The notes: generated by a model from the sequence alone, not told the origin. Positions 1 to 9,561 are shown, counted from the first letter of the stretch. The stretch: DNA of 64,000 nucleotides from Flavobacteriales bacterium (GCA_947497485.1 CANMHB010000006.1:62001-126000), one strand, 5' to 3'. Numbers and translations are program-made.

Positions 1-535
1 AAACAAATTCACTTAAAAGAACATGTTCTGGATGTCCATAGCCACCCATTTCATTATCAAGTGTAAAAATCACAGTAGGAGCGAATTCATTTATTTTAGT
101 AAGCACAATTGAATGAATTTTTTCTAAATCAAATTTTGAAGAAAATTCACTTTTGGGAATAGGCATGTAAGGAATGATTGAAGAATCAAAATCTAATCTT
201 CGCATTTGAGGGGGAATATTAATAAATTCAATTTCATTTAAAAATATTTTTGACGCTATAAGCATTGCTGAATCTCTCGATTGATTACCACTTGTAAAAC
301 ACAATTGCTTAATTTTCCACCCCTGTTTTTTTAGCATAGTCAAGGTGCCCGACATTGCAGCTGGATCATCATCATGAGCAACAACGATCATTGCCTTTTT
401 CGAAGTGGATATTTTTAGAAACTCATCTTCAGGATAGACTTCAATCGCAGCGTATTTGTTAAGTTTCTTAATTGAAACTCCACAACTGAATAAATAAAAA
501 GAAAAAAATAACAATATAATATTCAATCGTTTCAT
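1..535 (-). CDS. PIG-L family deacetylase-like lipoprotein (3' part cut by window edge)
   Basis: 178 codons are visible from an ATG at 535; the reading frame is open to the left edge, so the C-terminus is missing. The protein begins with a lipoprotein signal peptide (lipobox L15-F16-S17-C18). It then shows the two metal motifs of the PIG-L/LmbE zinc deacetylase family: A53-H54-D-D56-D57, a variant of the usual AHPDDE, and G167-H-P-E-H171. The family removes N-acetyl groups from sugars such as GlcNAc-PI or bacillithiol precursors; the substrate here is unknown. The lipobox suggests that it acts in the periplasm or on the outer membrane. The metal ligands His and Asp are kept, while the usual Pro and Glu of the first motif are replaced. 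Confidence 0.8.
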   Translation of the reverse strand, partial: MKRLNIILLFFSFYLFSCGVSIKKLNKYAAIEVYPEDEFLKISTSKKAMIVVAHDDDPAAMSGTLTMLKKQGWKIKQLCFTSGNQSRDSAMLIASKIFLNEIEFINIPPQMRRLDFDSSIIPYMPIPKSEFSSKFDLEKIHSIVLTKINEFAPTVIFTLDNEMGGYGHPEHVLLSEFV

Positions 536-665
536 AGTAATTGTTTTATATTTAAATGTTGAGAAAAATAAATAAAAAACAATTTAATTCACTGAATTTC
601 AATTTATTACTTCAAATTATCGATTAATTACTCAATTAAAATTTCAAAGAGTAAAAAATTTAAAA

Positions 666-2057
666 TTAAAGGTGAATCACCTCACCATAAGCAGCAGCAG
701 CAGCCTCCATAATGGCTTCTGACATTGTTGGGTGTGGATGAACCGTTTTAATTAATTCTTCGCCTGTTGTTTCTAACTTACGAACAGCTACTAATTCTGC
801 AACCATTTCAGTTACATTAGCTCCGATAAGATGACCTCCAAGTAATTCACCATATTTAGCATCAAAGATTAATTTTACAAATCCATCTTTTGCACCTGCA
901 GCACTTGCTTTACCTGATGCTGAAAACGGGAATTTACCTACTTTGATTTCATATCCAGCTTCTTTCGCGGCTTTTTCAGTCATACCAACTGATGCCACTT
1001 CGGGTGAACAATACGTACAACCCGGGATATTACCATAATTTAAAGGCTCAGGGTGATGACCCGCTAGTTTCTCAACACAAATTATTCCTTCAGCAGAAGC
1101 AACGTGAGCCAATGCTGGCCCTGGCACTACATCTCCAATCGCATAATATCCAGGAATGTTTGTCTGATAATAATCATTTACCAAAATTCGTCCTTTATCT
1201 ACAATTACACCTACTTCCTCTAAACCGATATTTTCAATGTTTGACTGAATACCAACAGCGGAAAGAACTACATCACATTCAATTTTTTCTTCTCCTTTTG
1301 CCGATTTTACAGTTACAACACAACCGCTACCTTTGGTATCAACTGATTCAACAGATGCGTTAGTCATAACATTTATTCCTGCTTTTTTGAATGATTTTTC
1401 CAATTGCTTTGAAACATCTTCATCTTCTACAGGAACGATATTAGGCAAATACTCAACGATTGTTACTTCCGTTCCAATCGCGTTATAGAAATAAGCGAAT
1501 TCAACACCAATAGCTCCTGAACCAACAACCACTAGTTTCTTCGGTTGCTTTGCCAAAGTCATTGCCTGGCGATAACCAATAATCTTCTGACCATCTTGAG
1601 GTAAATTTGGTAACTCACGAGAGCGAGCACCTGTTGCTATGATAACTCCTTTTGCAGCAGAATATTCAGTAATTGTTCCATTTTCATCAGTTACAGCAAC
1701 TTTTTTTCCAGCCTTGATTACCCCATTCCCTTTGATGACATCAATTTTATTCTTTTTCATTAAAAATTGGATACCAGCACTCATTCCATTTGCAACATCA
1801 CGACTTCGTTTAATCATAGCATCGAAGTCAGCATTTACATTTCCTACAGTGATACCATAATCTGATGCATGAGAAAGATATTCAAAGACATTTGCTGACT
1901 TTAACAAAGCTTTTGTTGGGATACAACCCCAGTTTAAACAAATTCCACCTAACGATTCGCGTTCAACAATGGCTGTTTTTAAACCTAATTGGGATGCTCT
2001 GATGGCTGTAACATATCCACCAGGTCCACTCCCTAAAACAATAATATCGTAACTCAT
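666..2057 (-). CDS. lpdA: Dihydrolipoyl dehydrogenase (E3)
   Basis: 463-residue flavoprotein that reoxidises dihydrolipoamide in the 2-oxoacid dehydrogenase complexes and glycine cleavage. The N-terminus has the FAD-binding GSGPGG loop (residues 9-14), followed by the redox disulfide C40-x4-C45. A second nucleotide-binding GSGAIG loop for NAD lies mid-protein, then the AIGDV FAD segment, and the C-terminal HPHPTMSE motif carries the catalytic His-Glu pair. The length is normal for the family. The ATG at 2057 is chosen as start; an in-frame TTG at 2078 lies inside a promoter -7 box and is unlikely to be used. It sits alone, well separated from the E1 and E2 genes found elsewhere in the window. 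Confidence 0.96.
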   Translation of the reverse strand: MSYDIIVLGSGPGGYVTAIRASQLGLKTAIVERESLGGICLNWGCIPTKALLKSANVFEYLSHASDYGITVGNVNADFDAMIKRSRDVANGMSAGIQFLMKKNKIDVIKGNGVIKAGKKVAVTDENGTITEYSAAKGVIIATGARSRELPNLPQDGQKIIGYRQAMTLAKQPKKLVVVGSGAIGVEFAYFYNAIGTEVTIVEYLPNIVPVEDEDVSKQLEKSFKKAGINVMTNASVESVDTKGSGCVVTVKSAKGEEKIECDVVLSAVGIQSNIENIGLEEVGVIVDKGRILVNDYYQTNIPGYYAIGDVVPGPALAHVASAEGIICVEKLAGHHPEPLNYGNIPGCTYCSPEVASVGMTEKAAKEAGYEIKVGKFPFSASGKASAAGAKDGFVKLIFDAKYGELLGGHLIGANVTEMVAELVAVRKLETTGEELIKTVHPHPTMSEAIMEAAAAAYGEVIHL

Positions 2058-2075
2058 TTTATCTGATTTTAGGGG

Positions 2076-2083
2076 CAAAATTA
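2076..2083 (-). promoter_or_regulatory. Bacteroidota -7 promoter box upstream of lpdA
   Basis: Reads TAATTTTG on the minus strand, matching the TAnnTTTG consensus of Bacteroidota primary sigma factor promoters, 18 nt before the lpdA ATG. No clear TTG -33 element is visible at the usual spacing. It helps decide the lpdA start because the upstream in-frame TTG is part of this box. Confidence 0.45.
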
Positions 2084-2121
2084 GTGAAAAATATCAAATA
2101 GCTTGTAATACACTTTCATAA

Positions 2122-2646
2122 CTAGAAAAGAGAAACTTTAGTAACTTGCATTTCAATTAAAGAGGCTCCTACTTTTCCATTCACATAGTTGTCGTCATGC
2201 ATTTGTATGCCCGATTTCGTTTGAATAAGCGCATAAATCTCCGTTTTTAACTTTCCCTCTCCTATCCCATGAATGACTCTAAATTTTTTGACCTTTTTAC
2301 GAATCATTTCATTTGTAAATCGTTTAAAACAATCTATTTGAACAAGGAACTTTTCGTGAGGAGTCAAACCCTTAGATTCTGATAGCAAACTTTCTATATG
2401 TAAATCAATTTCCGGAATTTGAAAATTGACTTTATTCGATTTTGATTCACTCAAAAAATCGCGTTCTTTCAAAACAATTTCTTTGCTTACAATCTGCCTT
2501 CTCGGAACAACTGACGAAATTTCGACGTACCTTTCAAATCCATGTTCGTCCAATAAAACAACTTTATTTGTTTGGATTTCTTTCAAAATAAAAGCTCCTT
2601 CTTCCTCTAAAATGCTTACCGAATCACCTACTTTGAAATTCCGCAT
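2122..2646 (-). CDS. Smr-domain protein (MutS2-C-terminal-like)
   Basis: 174 residues. The N-terminal part (about 1-55) has small beta-rich segments resembling the DUF2027 type found before Smr domains in Bacteroidota. The C-terminal half is an Smr domain: a D-L-H-I-E start near residue 80, and the V-I-H-G-I-G-E-G-K-L loop near residues 124-133 in the expected order. Smr domains bind or nick nucleic acids, mostly RNA or branched DNA; the target here is not known. The ATG at 2646 follows the stop of the upstream FtsX-like permease gene by one base, so the two are probably co-transcribed. No MutS ATPase part is present. Confidence 0.85.
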   Translation of the reverse strand: MRNFKVGDSVSILEEEGAFILKEIQTNKVVLLDEHGFERYVEISSVVPRRQIVSKEIVLKERDFLSESKSNKVNFQIPEIDLHIESLLSESKGLTPHEKFLVQIDCFKRFTNEMIRKKVKKFRVIHGIGEGKLKTEIYALIQTKSGIQMHDDNYVNGKVGASLIEMQVTKVSLF

Positions 2647-2647
2647 A

Positions 2648-4327
2648 CTAATTAAATCGGATTGCTTTGGTTGGACTTATTCTAGTCACCACGTAGCTGG
2701 GTAGAATTAATGAAACGATACAAACCGTAAACGTGATAAAATTAATTAGCAGCCAATTGAAAAAAGTCAATTCAACTGGAACTTTATCCAGATAATAAAT
2801 AGTAGGGTCAAGTTTGATAACACCAAAATTCATTTGAATGTAACAAAGAATTATACCTATGATATTTCCAAACAACATTCCTCTCAGAATTAGATAAGCA
2901 GCTTGGTAAAGAAAAATCTTTCTTATACTCCAATTTGCTGAACCAAGGGCTTTTAATATTCCTATAAAATTGGTTCTAACAACGATTAAAACCAGCATAG
3001 CTGAACCAACATTAATAATTCCAATTATCAACATTAAAAATATGATAATCAAAACATTGTAGTCTAAAAAACTCAACCATGCAAACAAATCGCTTTGAGA
3101 ATCAAGTATGCTTTGAACTTGCAACAAATCTCCATTTTTTGTGGGACGCATTTCAATTGAAGATTTTAAGCTTTCTTGAATGGGACTTAGGTTATCCCAG
3201 TCATTAATTTGAACCTCAAAACCGGTTACATAATTCATAGAACTTCCTATTCCTGTGGAAGAAGTAATTTGGATTTTATCTTTTCTCGAAAAAATATTAA
3301 ACGAATTAGTTGACAATTCTTCTCGCAAAATACAATTATTCGCATCTCTTTCTAATTCAATTGCTTTAATTCGTGATTGACATTTCATAATTAAGAAAGC
3401 TGTATCTAGCGGTTCAGACTTATTCGTTGAATAGGACATTTGATGAACAACCAATCGAATGGTGGTATCTCGTAAAGTATTCAAATAAACTCCAGAATAA
3501 ATATCCGGACCTGAACCCCAATCAAAAAGCAAATCCCTTGCATTGCCAGAGATTCCTGCTTTCAATAGCAAGGAACCTGACACAGAAAGCGAATCTTCAA
3601 TTAAGATTTCCGTCGATATTCCAAAATCACTAATTTTTTGAACCTCCCGAATATCGCAGAAGACCAATTTTTTATCAAATTCTTCAAGCCCAGTATTGTA
3701 AATCCCAACAACCTTATATCGTTTTGTAATGGGCTGATCTTTAACATAAAAGGTTGTAACCTCATCATTTATTTTGTAATTGAGATTCTTAGCCAAGACA
3801 GATGAAACAATTATTTCTTGGCATTCTTGTTTTGACTTAACGTTTGGTAATCGACCATTGATTAAATGTTTTTTTAAAAAAGTCCAATCGTAATCTTCTC
3901 CAACACCCTTCATTACGATTCCAGCGATCTCCTGTTTTTCAATTAAGGTGTCCTTTCCTGATGCTAATTTTATCGTTTCTTCAAATTTCAATGACTGAAG
4001 CAGCGCAGGCTTGTAACATACTGGATTAATGTTTGTGACTCCTTCCAATATTTTCAAATTATTAATTTCGGTTTGATTTTTGTGAATTGGTTCACTTTCA
4101 TAAATACTATTTGTTCCTGCTTTTGAAATCAATAAAGGTGCATTAAAACCTGTTATTTTTCTGCGTACCTCATTTTGAAAACCAGTTACAATAGCAATGG
4201 TTAATAAGTTAACAACAATGGCTAGTGAAATACTTATAATGGATATGCGGGTAATCGGTTTAGAAACTTTTATACCTTTCGCATTATTTAGAATGAGGCG
4301 TTTTGATATGAATAATTCGAAAGACAA
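2648..4327 (-). CDS. FtsX/LolC-type ABC transporter permease
   Basis: 559 residues. The opening S-F-E-L-F-I-S-K-R-L-I is typical of LolC/LolE/MacB-type permeases. One transmembrane helix lies at about 25-50, followed by a large periplasmic domain to about 400, then three C-terminal helices with an R-x-I-G-x-L-K-A-L-G-like coupling segment (here I-G-I-L-K-A-L-G-S). The family works with an ATPase to extract lipoproteins or for mechanotransmission; no ATPase gene is adjacent, so the partner is elsewhere. The start is a TTG at 4327: a stop lies seven codons upstream and no ATG lies between it and the first helix. Its 5' end overlaps the divergent DUF1343 gene by 20 nt. Confidence 0.85.
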   Translation of the reverse strand: MSFELFISKRLILNNAKGIKVSKPITRISIISISLAIVVNLLTIAIVTGFQNEVRRKITGFNAPLLISKAGTNSIYESEPIHKNQTEINNLKILEGVTNINPVCYKPALLQSLKFEETIKLASGKDTLIEKQEIAGIVMKGVGEDYDWTFLKKHLINGRLPNVKSKQECQEIIVSSVLAKNLNYKINDEVTTFYVKDQPITKRYKVVGIYNTGLEEFDKKLVFCDIREVQKISDFGISTEILIEDSLSVSGSLLLKAGISGNARDLLFDWGSGPDIYSGVYLNTLRDTTIRLVVHQMSYSTNKSEPLDTAFLIMKCQSRIKAIELERDANNCILREELSTNSFNIFSRKDKIQITSSTGIGSSMNYVTGFEVQINDWDNLSPIQESLKSSIEMRPTKNGDLLQVQSILDSQSDLFAWLSFLDYNVLIIIFLMLIIGIINVGSAMLVLIVVRTNFIGILKALGSANWSIRKIFLYQAAYLILRGMLFGNIIGIILCYIQMNFGVIKLDPTIYYLDKVPVELTFFNWLLINFITFTVCIVSLILPSYVVTRISPTKAIRFN

Positions 4328-5603
4328 TTTTACACTTATTTGGCTTCAAAAATACGGAAAGCTTCTTTGCCTCGAAACAATTTTTGTTTTTTTACTTGTT
4401 TCTTGTTCCCAAAATGTCAAGGGAGAGAATACCATAAGCGGTACAATCGTAATTAATGAAGACACGCTGAAAACGGATAACAATCAGAAAAAACAAACGA
4501 CTATCAAATCACCGATTCTTGGAATTGATCGTTTGCATCTTTTTGTAGATTCCTTGAAAGGAAAACGAATAGCTGTTGTAGGAAACCAAACTTCAGTAGT
4601 AAAGGGTGTTCATCTCGTCGATACCTTATTAGCATTAAAATTAAATGTTGTAAAAGTTTTTTCACCCGAACATGGATTCAGAGGAGATGTCGATGCTGGA
4701 GAAAAAGTGAATAATTCCGTAGATAAAAAAACTGGAATCCCGTTGGTTTCATTATATGGAAATAACAAAAAGCCAACTCAAGAACAATTGGAAAATGTAG
4801 ACATCGTGATTTATGATATCCAAGATGTTGGTGTGCGTTTTTATACTTTCATTTCGACACTTCATTACGTAATGGAAGCTTGTGCTGAACAAAAAAAACA
4901 AGTTGTAGTGCTCGATAGACCCAACCCAAATGGTCATTATGTTGATGGTCCAATTTTAGAATCTGCACATAAGTCATTTGTTGGCATGCATCCCGTTCCG
5001 ATTGTATATGGAATGACAATTGGCGAATATGCTATGATGATAAATGGCGAAAATTGGCTAGCAAATAATGCAAAATGTAATCTTTGGATAATCCCGTGTT
5101 TAAATTATACGCATAAAACAAAATATACGCTTTCGGTAGCCCCATCCCCAAATTTAAAATCAGATGCTGCTATTGCTCTTTATCCAAGTTTATGTTTTTT
5201 CGAGGCAACGACTGTAAGTGTTGGTCGAGGAACTGAAAAACCTTTTGAAATATTTGGACATCCACGTTTTCCAAAATCAGAAATCGAATTCACACCGACT
5301 CCTCAAACCGGAGCCAAAAATCCACCGCATGAAAATAAGGTCTGCAATGGTTTTGACTTAACTAAATCCACAGCCAAAAGGACTTATGAAATTAATCTAA
5401 ACTATTTGATTCAAGCTAGAGATTTATTAGGAGATTCAGCCGTACTAATTGATCAAAATGGTTTTTTCAATCGTCTTGCTGGAACTTCAACCCTGAAGGA
5501 ACAATTATACAAAGGTTGGTCTGCTAAAGAAATTCGGGAAACATGGAAACCTGGAATAAATAATTTCTTGGCAATAAGAAAAAAATATTTACTCTATGAA
5601 TAG
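4308..5603 (+). CDS. DUF1343 lipoprotein, NamZ-like exo-beta-N-acetylmuramidase
   Basis: 431 residues from the ATG at 4308. The N-terminus is a long lipoprotein signal ending in L30-V31-S32-C33. The body carries hallmark DUF1343 segments: K-R-I-A-V-V-G-N-Q-T near the start, F-S-P-E-H-G-F-R-G-D, D-I-Q-D-V-G-V-R-F-Y-T-F, and L-D-R-P-N-P. Characterised members (NamZ) remove terminal N-acetylmuramic acid from peptidoglycan fragments, so a role in periplasmic wall recycling is likely. In-frame ATGs further upstream would run the gene deep into the divergent permease, and 4308 places the signal peptide correctly. Even so, the first 20 nt are antisense to the permease start. Confidence 0.85.
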   Translation: MNNSKDNFTLIWLQKYGKLLCLETIFVFLLVSCSQNVKGENTISGTIVINEDTLKTDNNQKKQTTIKSPILGIDRLHLFVDSLKGKRIAVVGNQTSVVKGVHLVDTLLALKLNVVKVFSPEHGFRGDVDAGEKVNNSVDKKTGIPLVSLYGNNKKPTQEQLENVDIVIYDIQDVGVRFYTFISTLHYVMEACAEQKKQVVVLDRPNPNGHYVDGPILESAHKSFVGMHPVPIVYGMTIGEYAMMINGENWLANNAKCNLWIIPCLNYTHKTKYTLSVAPSPNLKSDAAIALYPSLCFFEATTVSVGRGTEKPFEIFGHPRFPKSEIEFTPTPQTGAKNPPHENKVCNGFDLTKSTAKRTYEINLNYLIQARDLLGDSAVLIDQNGFFNRLAGTSTLKEQLYKGWSAKEIRETWKPGINNFLAIRKKYLLYE

Positions 5604-5614
5604 GGATTAAGAAC

Positions 5615-6856
5615 TTATAATGTTTCTTCTTTCTCCGCCTCTATTTTCTCCTTCGCTTTCTTCTTTTCCTCTTCTTCCTTCTTTTCAGCTTCTTCCTCTA
5701 CTTTTTTCTTAATCGACGCAATCCATTCCTTATTTTTGCGCTCAAGCTCTTTTACAGGGATGAATGCTCGACCAGTAATTGGAAATAATTCTTGAAGTTG
5801 GCCACTGTAGTAAAACTCAAAACAAAGTCCTCCGAATGTATAGTCTTTACCACCAACATTAAAGGTTGATCCACCTGCTTCCGGATTCTTTTTTGGCTTA
5901 CTTTTTTGATAACCCAAATTAAACAGAGAGCCTAAAATCTCAGGACGATTTTCAAGTGTATAACCATTTCGCTCCCAATGTGCTTGATATTGTCTAAGTA
6001 AAAATGCCGTATACAAGTATGAATAATAATGATCCCCACGTTGAATTAATCGCTGTATGGTTTTTTGTTTGTGAGCTTTAATCGTGTCATTAACCAATTC
6101 GGGAAATGAATCATTCACATTGATACAATTTTGAAAATAATCTCCAGCATAAAACTCACTTTTCTTGTTGAATATCGTATTCTCTATTCGATATGCAGTA
6201 TGTTCTAGTATTCCAGTTACACCGTAACCGCGATTTGTTGGAAGCATTATTCGATTGAAAGGAAGTACATACTTTTTAAACTTCTCACGACCTGAATTGA
6301 ACATTCTTACCTGTTCACCAACCAAACACATAACAATCAATCGCGATTCGACACCAGTTAAACGAGAAACAGAATCAATTGCAAATCGATCATTCCTTAC
6401 TACTTTACAGAAATCCTTCCAAACTTGATAATTAGACCATTCATAAATTGAAAGCGGATCTTCTCCCTTTTTAACACTTGAAAGTTCCTCTTGAAATTCT
6501 TTGTTTTTTTTCATCATAATAGAAAATGCATCTATCATTCTTAGTCCAACAATTGGATTCTTAACAATATTATATGCTTCAGAAATCTTCTTAGCGTCTG
6601 CAGGTTTATACTTCGCAACAACGGCTAATTTTTGAAAGAATTCAAATTCTTTCGCTGCAATATTTGTGGTATCCTTCGTTAACTCATCATCATACTTATC
6701 TGCTATTTCAGAGAAATAACGATTATTCTCATCCACACTACCACTATTATTCGTCCATTTAAATTTTACTGCCAAAGCTGTAAACATTAAAAAAACAGCA
6801 ACAGCCGCCAAAATGTGAACTACAGAAAAGTATCCGATTTTTAGTATTTTCTTCAT
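5615..6856 (-). CDS. Membrane-anchored protein, possibly lysozyme/transglycosylase-like
   Basis: 413 residues. One N-terminal transmembrane helix (about 8-30) leaves the rest outside the cytoplasm. The middle contains G-V-E-S-R-L-I-V and, later, R-P-E-I-L-G-S-L-F-N-L-G-Y, an arrangement that recalls DUF1402/lytic-transglycosylase-like folds where a Glu follows a short helix. This is resemblance by eye only. The C-terminal 45 residues are a highly charged Lys/Glu coiled-coil-like tail. The ATG at 6856 is the start; a TTG 24 nt upstream lies in a promoter box. The gene is convergent with the DUF1343 wall-recycling gene, which would fit a murein role but proves nothing. Function unknown. Confidence 0.72.
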   Translation of the reverse strand: MKKILKIGYFSVVHILAAVAVFLMFTALAVKFKWTNNSGSVDENNRYFSEIADKYDDELTKDTTNIAAKEFEFFQKLAVVAKYKPADAKKISEAYNIVKNPIVGLRMIDAFSIMMKKNKEFQEELSSVKKGEDPLSIYEWSNYQVWKDFCKVVRNDRFAIDSVSRLTGVESRLIVMCLVGEQVRMFNSGREKFKKYVLPFNRIMLPTNRGYGVTGILEHTAYRIENTIFNKKSEFYAGDYFQNCINVNDSFPELVNDTIKAHKQKTIQRLIQRGDHYYSYLYTAFLLRQYQAHWERNGYTLENRPEILGSLFNLGYQKSKPKKNPEAGGSTFNVGGKDYTFGGLCFEFYYSGQLQELFPITGRAFIPVKELERKNKEWIASIKKKVEEEAEKKEEEEKKKAKEKIEAEKEETL

Positions 6857-6877
6857 AATCAAAAAAAAATTGGAATG

Positions 6878-6911
6878 CAAAAATAGGGAATTGTAATTAA
6901 TTTTTGAGCAA
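6878..6911 (-). promoter_or_regulatory. Candidate promoter for the membrane-anchored protein
   Basis: On the minus strand a TTG (6911-6909) is followed after 23 nt by TATTTTTG (6885-6878), fitting the TTG/TAnnTTTG Bacteroidota promoter at the wide end of its spacing. The ATG of the gene lies 21 nt further on. Confidence 0.4.
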
Positions 6912-7055
6912 AATTGGTAAAAGCGTGTTAAGTTATTTCATTTCTACATAGAAATAAGGAATTTAAAATGTGGTATTTTTAGTCAAATTAGTTCATAAAA
7001 CCTAACTTTGAACCATTCTTTTTGATAATTGTTCGAACTAAATAATTTGGGTTAA

Positions 7056-8081
7056 ATGAAGAAAAAAACATGCGTTTTACTTATTCAGTTGGGAACTCCT
7101 GTTAGTCCCAAAACAAGTGATGTTAGAAAATATTTGTCTGAATTCCTAAACGACCCTCGAGTTATTGACATTCCATGGCTTGCTAGAAAAATACTTGTAA
7201 ATGGAATCATCGTCCCATTTCGTGCACCAAAATCAGCGAAAATATACAAGGAACTTTGGGAAATTGGCAAAGGTGTTTCTCCCCTACTAACTCATTCATT
7301 GAATGTTCAGAATAAATTGAAAGAAGTTTTTAATTCGGATGATATAACAATAGAACTAGCGATGCGCTATCAAAATCCTTCGTTAGATTCTGTATTAAAG
7401 CGCATGAAAACTGCTAATTACGATCAAATAATCATCCTTCCTTTATTTCCGCAATATGCAAGTGCTTCTAGTGGATCTGCTATTGATAAAGCAATGAATA
7501 TCATTCGTCAATGGTGGGTTATCCCTGAAGTAAAAATTATAAGTCAATTTTGGGATAACGAGGGATACATCAATTCAATCGTCGATCGGGCCAAGCAATT
7601 TAAGTTAGAGGAATACGATCATGTCTTATTTTCTTATCATGGTTTACCTGAAAGGCAGGTTGACAAAGTTTATGAAGGGTCTGATTTGTGTGGAGATCAA
7701 CCATGTGAAACAGAAATAAATGAAAAAAACAAATTTTGCTACAAGGCGACAAGTTACGCAACTACGCGTTTAATTGCTGAAAAGCTAAATTTATCTGAAA
7801 AACAATACACGGTTTGCTTCCAGTCTCGACTTGATAAAAAGTGGTTGACACCTTTTTCAGACAAGATTGTTGAAGACCTAGCCAAAAAAGGAGCTAAGAA
7901 ATTATTGGTTTTTAGTCCGGCATTTGTTGCTGATTGTCTTGAAACGATAATTGAAATCGGTTCTGAATACCAAGAAATTTTTGAAGAACATGGTGGCGAA
8001 AAGGTTCAATTAGTGCCAAGTTCTAATGATCATCCAGAGTTTATTGATGGTCTCGTTAAGTTGATTCGTGAACGCTTGTGA
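7056..8081 (+). CDS. hemH: Ferrochelatase
   Basis: 341 residues, normal for bacterial ferrochelatase, which inserts ferrous iron into protoporphyrin IX (or coproporphyrin III) as the final steps of haem synthesis. It starts with L-L-I-Q-L-G-T-P. The signature Y-H-G-L-P-E-R holds the metal-site His195, and C-L-E-T holds the catalytic Glu296. The Cys-rich stretch at 212-228 (L-C-G-D-Q-P-C and F-C-Y-K) occurs in many non-Firmicute enzymes, some of which bind a [2Fe-2S] cluster; whether it does here is not shown. It is a single gene with its own upstream region and no other haem genes nearby. Confidence 0.96.
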   Translation: MKKKTCVLLIQLGTPVSPKTSDVRKYLSEFLNDPRVIDIPWLARKILVNGIIVPFRAPKSAKIYKELWEIGKGVSPLLTHSLNVQNKLKEVFNSDDITIELAMRYQNPSLDSVLKRMKTANYDQIIILPLFPQYASASSGSAIDKAMNIIRQWWVIPEVKIISQFWDNEGYINSIVDRAKQFKLEEYDHVLFSYHGLPERQVDKVYEGSDLCGDQPCETEINEKNKFCYKATSYATTRLIAEKLNLSEKQYTVCFQSRLDKKWLTPFSDKIVEDLAKKGAKKLLVFSPAFVADCLETIIEIGSEYQEIFEEHGGEKVQLVPSSNDHPEFIDGLVKLIRERL

Positions 8082-8111
8082 ATTTTTGACTTTAAATTGC
8101 TAAGATTCATT

Positions 8112-8141
8112 TTGCTATTGACTAATACTTTCGTAATTTTG
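8112..8141 (+). promoter_or_regulatory. Promoter of ahcY (TTG-N19-TAnnTTTG)
   Basis: TTG at 8112-8114 and TAATTTTG at 8134-8141 with 19 nt between, a good match to both elements of the Bacteroidota housekeeping promoter. The ahcY ATG is 29 nt downstream. It is the clearest two-element promoter in the window. Confidence 0.7.
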
Positions 8142-8170
8142 CAATCCTAAAAATAAATTTTAATTTAAAA

Positions 8171-9484
8171 ATGAGTAATACAACCGAAAAAGTAACCTAT
8201 AAAGTAAAAGACATTAGTCTTGCTGACTGGGGTAGAAAAGAAATTAAATTAGCTGAAGCTGAAATGCCCGGATTAATGGCTTTACGTGACGAGTATGGTC
8301 AATCAAAACCATTGGCAGGAGCGAGAATCGCAGGATGTCTTCACATGACTATTCAGACCGCAGTTTTAATTGAGACATTAGTTGATTTAGGTGCCGAAGT
8401 AACTTGGTCTTCCTGTAATATCTTTTCAACGCAAGATCATGCGGCGGCGGCAATTGCAGCAGCAGGAATTCCAGTTTTCGCATGGAAAGGAATGAATGAA
8501 GAAGAATTTGACTGGTGTATCGAACAAACATTATTTGCGTTCAAAGACGGCCAACCTTTAAATATGATTCTTGACGACGGAGGCGATTTAACGAACATGG
8601 TTTTTGACCGTTTTCCAGAGTTAACTAAAGACATCAAAGGATTATCAGAAGAAACGACCACTGGTGTTCACCGTTTGTATGAACGCAAGAAAAATGGCAC
8701 CTTGGTAATGCCCGCAATTAACGTCAACGATTCTGTAACTAAATCGAAATTTGACAACAAATATGGTTGTAAAGAATCATTAGTTGACTCCATTCGTCGT
8801 GCTACAGATGTTATGATGGCTGGTAAAGTAGCAGTTGTATGTGGGTACGGTGATGTTGGAAAAGGATCTGCTGCTTCGTTAAGAGGTGCTGGCGCGAGAG
8901 TAATCGTAACAGAAATTGACCCTATCTGCGCTCTTCAAGCTGCAATGGACGGATTTGAAGTTAAGAAATTAGATTCAGTTGTTCACTTAGGTGATATCAT
9001 TGTTACAACTACAGGAAACAAAAACATTGTTGTTGGTCGTCATTTCGAAAAAATGAAAGATAAAGCAATCGTTTGTAACATCGGACATTTCGATAATGAA
9101 ATCGACATGGCTTGGTTGAACAATAATCATGGTTCTACAAAATATACCGTTAAACCGCAAGTTGACATCTACAACGTTAATGGAAACGAAATTATCATTT
9201 TGGCAGAAGGTCGTTTGGTTAATTTAGGTTGTGCAACTGGTCACCCATCATTCGTAATGTCAAATTCATTTACAAACCAGACGTTGGCTCAACTTGAATT
9301 ATGGCAAAATTCAGCTAGTTATGAAAATGATGTTTACATGCTACCTAAGCATTTGGACGAAAAAGTTGCTCGTTTACACCTTGCAAAAATTGGTGTAGAA
9401 CTTGAGACTTTGACGAATGAACAAGCTGATTACATCGGTGTTAAAGTTCAAGGACCATTCAAGGCTGAACATTATCGTTATTAA
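8171..9484 (+). CDS. ahcY: Adenosylhomocysteinase
   Basis: 437 residues. Hydrolyses S-adenosylhomocysteine to homocysteine and adenosine, clearing the product of methyltransferases. Family marks run in order: G-C-L-H-M-T-I-Q-T near residue 55; [30 protein letters not shown], with the catalytic Lys/Asp region; the NAD-binding loop G-Y-G-D-V-G-K-G-S; and the ending K-x-E-H-Y-R-Y that caps the cofactor of the neighbouring subunit. The start ATG at 8171 has a strong promoter and the gene ends in a hairpin terminator, so it is a single-gene unit. No SAM or SAH riboswitch can fit the 30-nt leader. Confidence 0.97.
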   Translation: MSNTTEKVTYKVKDISLADWGRKEIKLAEAEMPGLMALRDEYGQSKPLAGARIAGCLHMTIQTAVLIETLVDLGAEVTWSSCNIFSTQDHAAAAIAAAGIPVFAWKGMNEEEFDWCIEQTLFAFKDGQPLNMILDDGGDLTNMVFDRFPELTKDIKGLSEETTTGVHRLYERKKNGTLVMPAINVNDSVTKSKFDNKYGCKESLVDSIRRATDVMMAGKVAVVCGYGDVGKGSAASLRGAGARVIVTEIDPICALQAAMDGFEVKKLDSVVHLGDIIVTTTGNKNIVVGRHFEKMKDKAIVCNIGHFDNEIDMAWLNNNHGSTKYTVKPQVDIYNVNGNEIIILAEGRLVNLGCATGHPSFVMSNSFTNQTLAQLELWQNSASYENDVYMLPKHLDEKVARLHLAKIGVELETLTNEQADYIGVKVQGPFKAEHYRY

Positions 9485-9508
9485 TCGATTGAAAATAATT
9501 CATATGAA

Positions 9509-9537
9509 ATGGCCAGAATCTCTGGTCATTTTTTTTT
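9509..9537 (+). terminator. Rho-independent terminator after ahcY
   Basis: A 9-bp stem (ATGGCCAGA with TCTGGTCAT, one G-T pair, 3-nt loop) is followed directly by a run of T residues, 24 nt past the ahcY stop codon. Confidence 0.8.
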
Positions 9538-9561
9538 ACTATAAATCAATGTCAATTTTTG

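Noticed and set aside
992-1363. Open frame antisense to lpdA (123 codons)
   Set aside because: Lies wholly inside a strongly conserved gene on the other strand and has repetitive Leu/Gln/His composition typical of a shadow frame.
8082-8170. SAM/SAH riboswitch upstream of ahcY
   Set aside because: The stretch between promoter and ATG is about 30 nt, too short, and shows no conserved fold.
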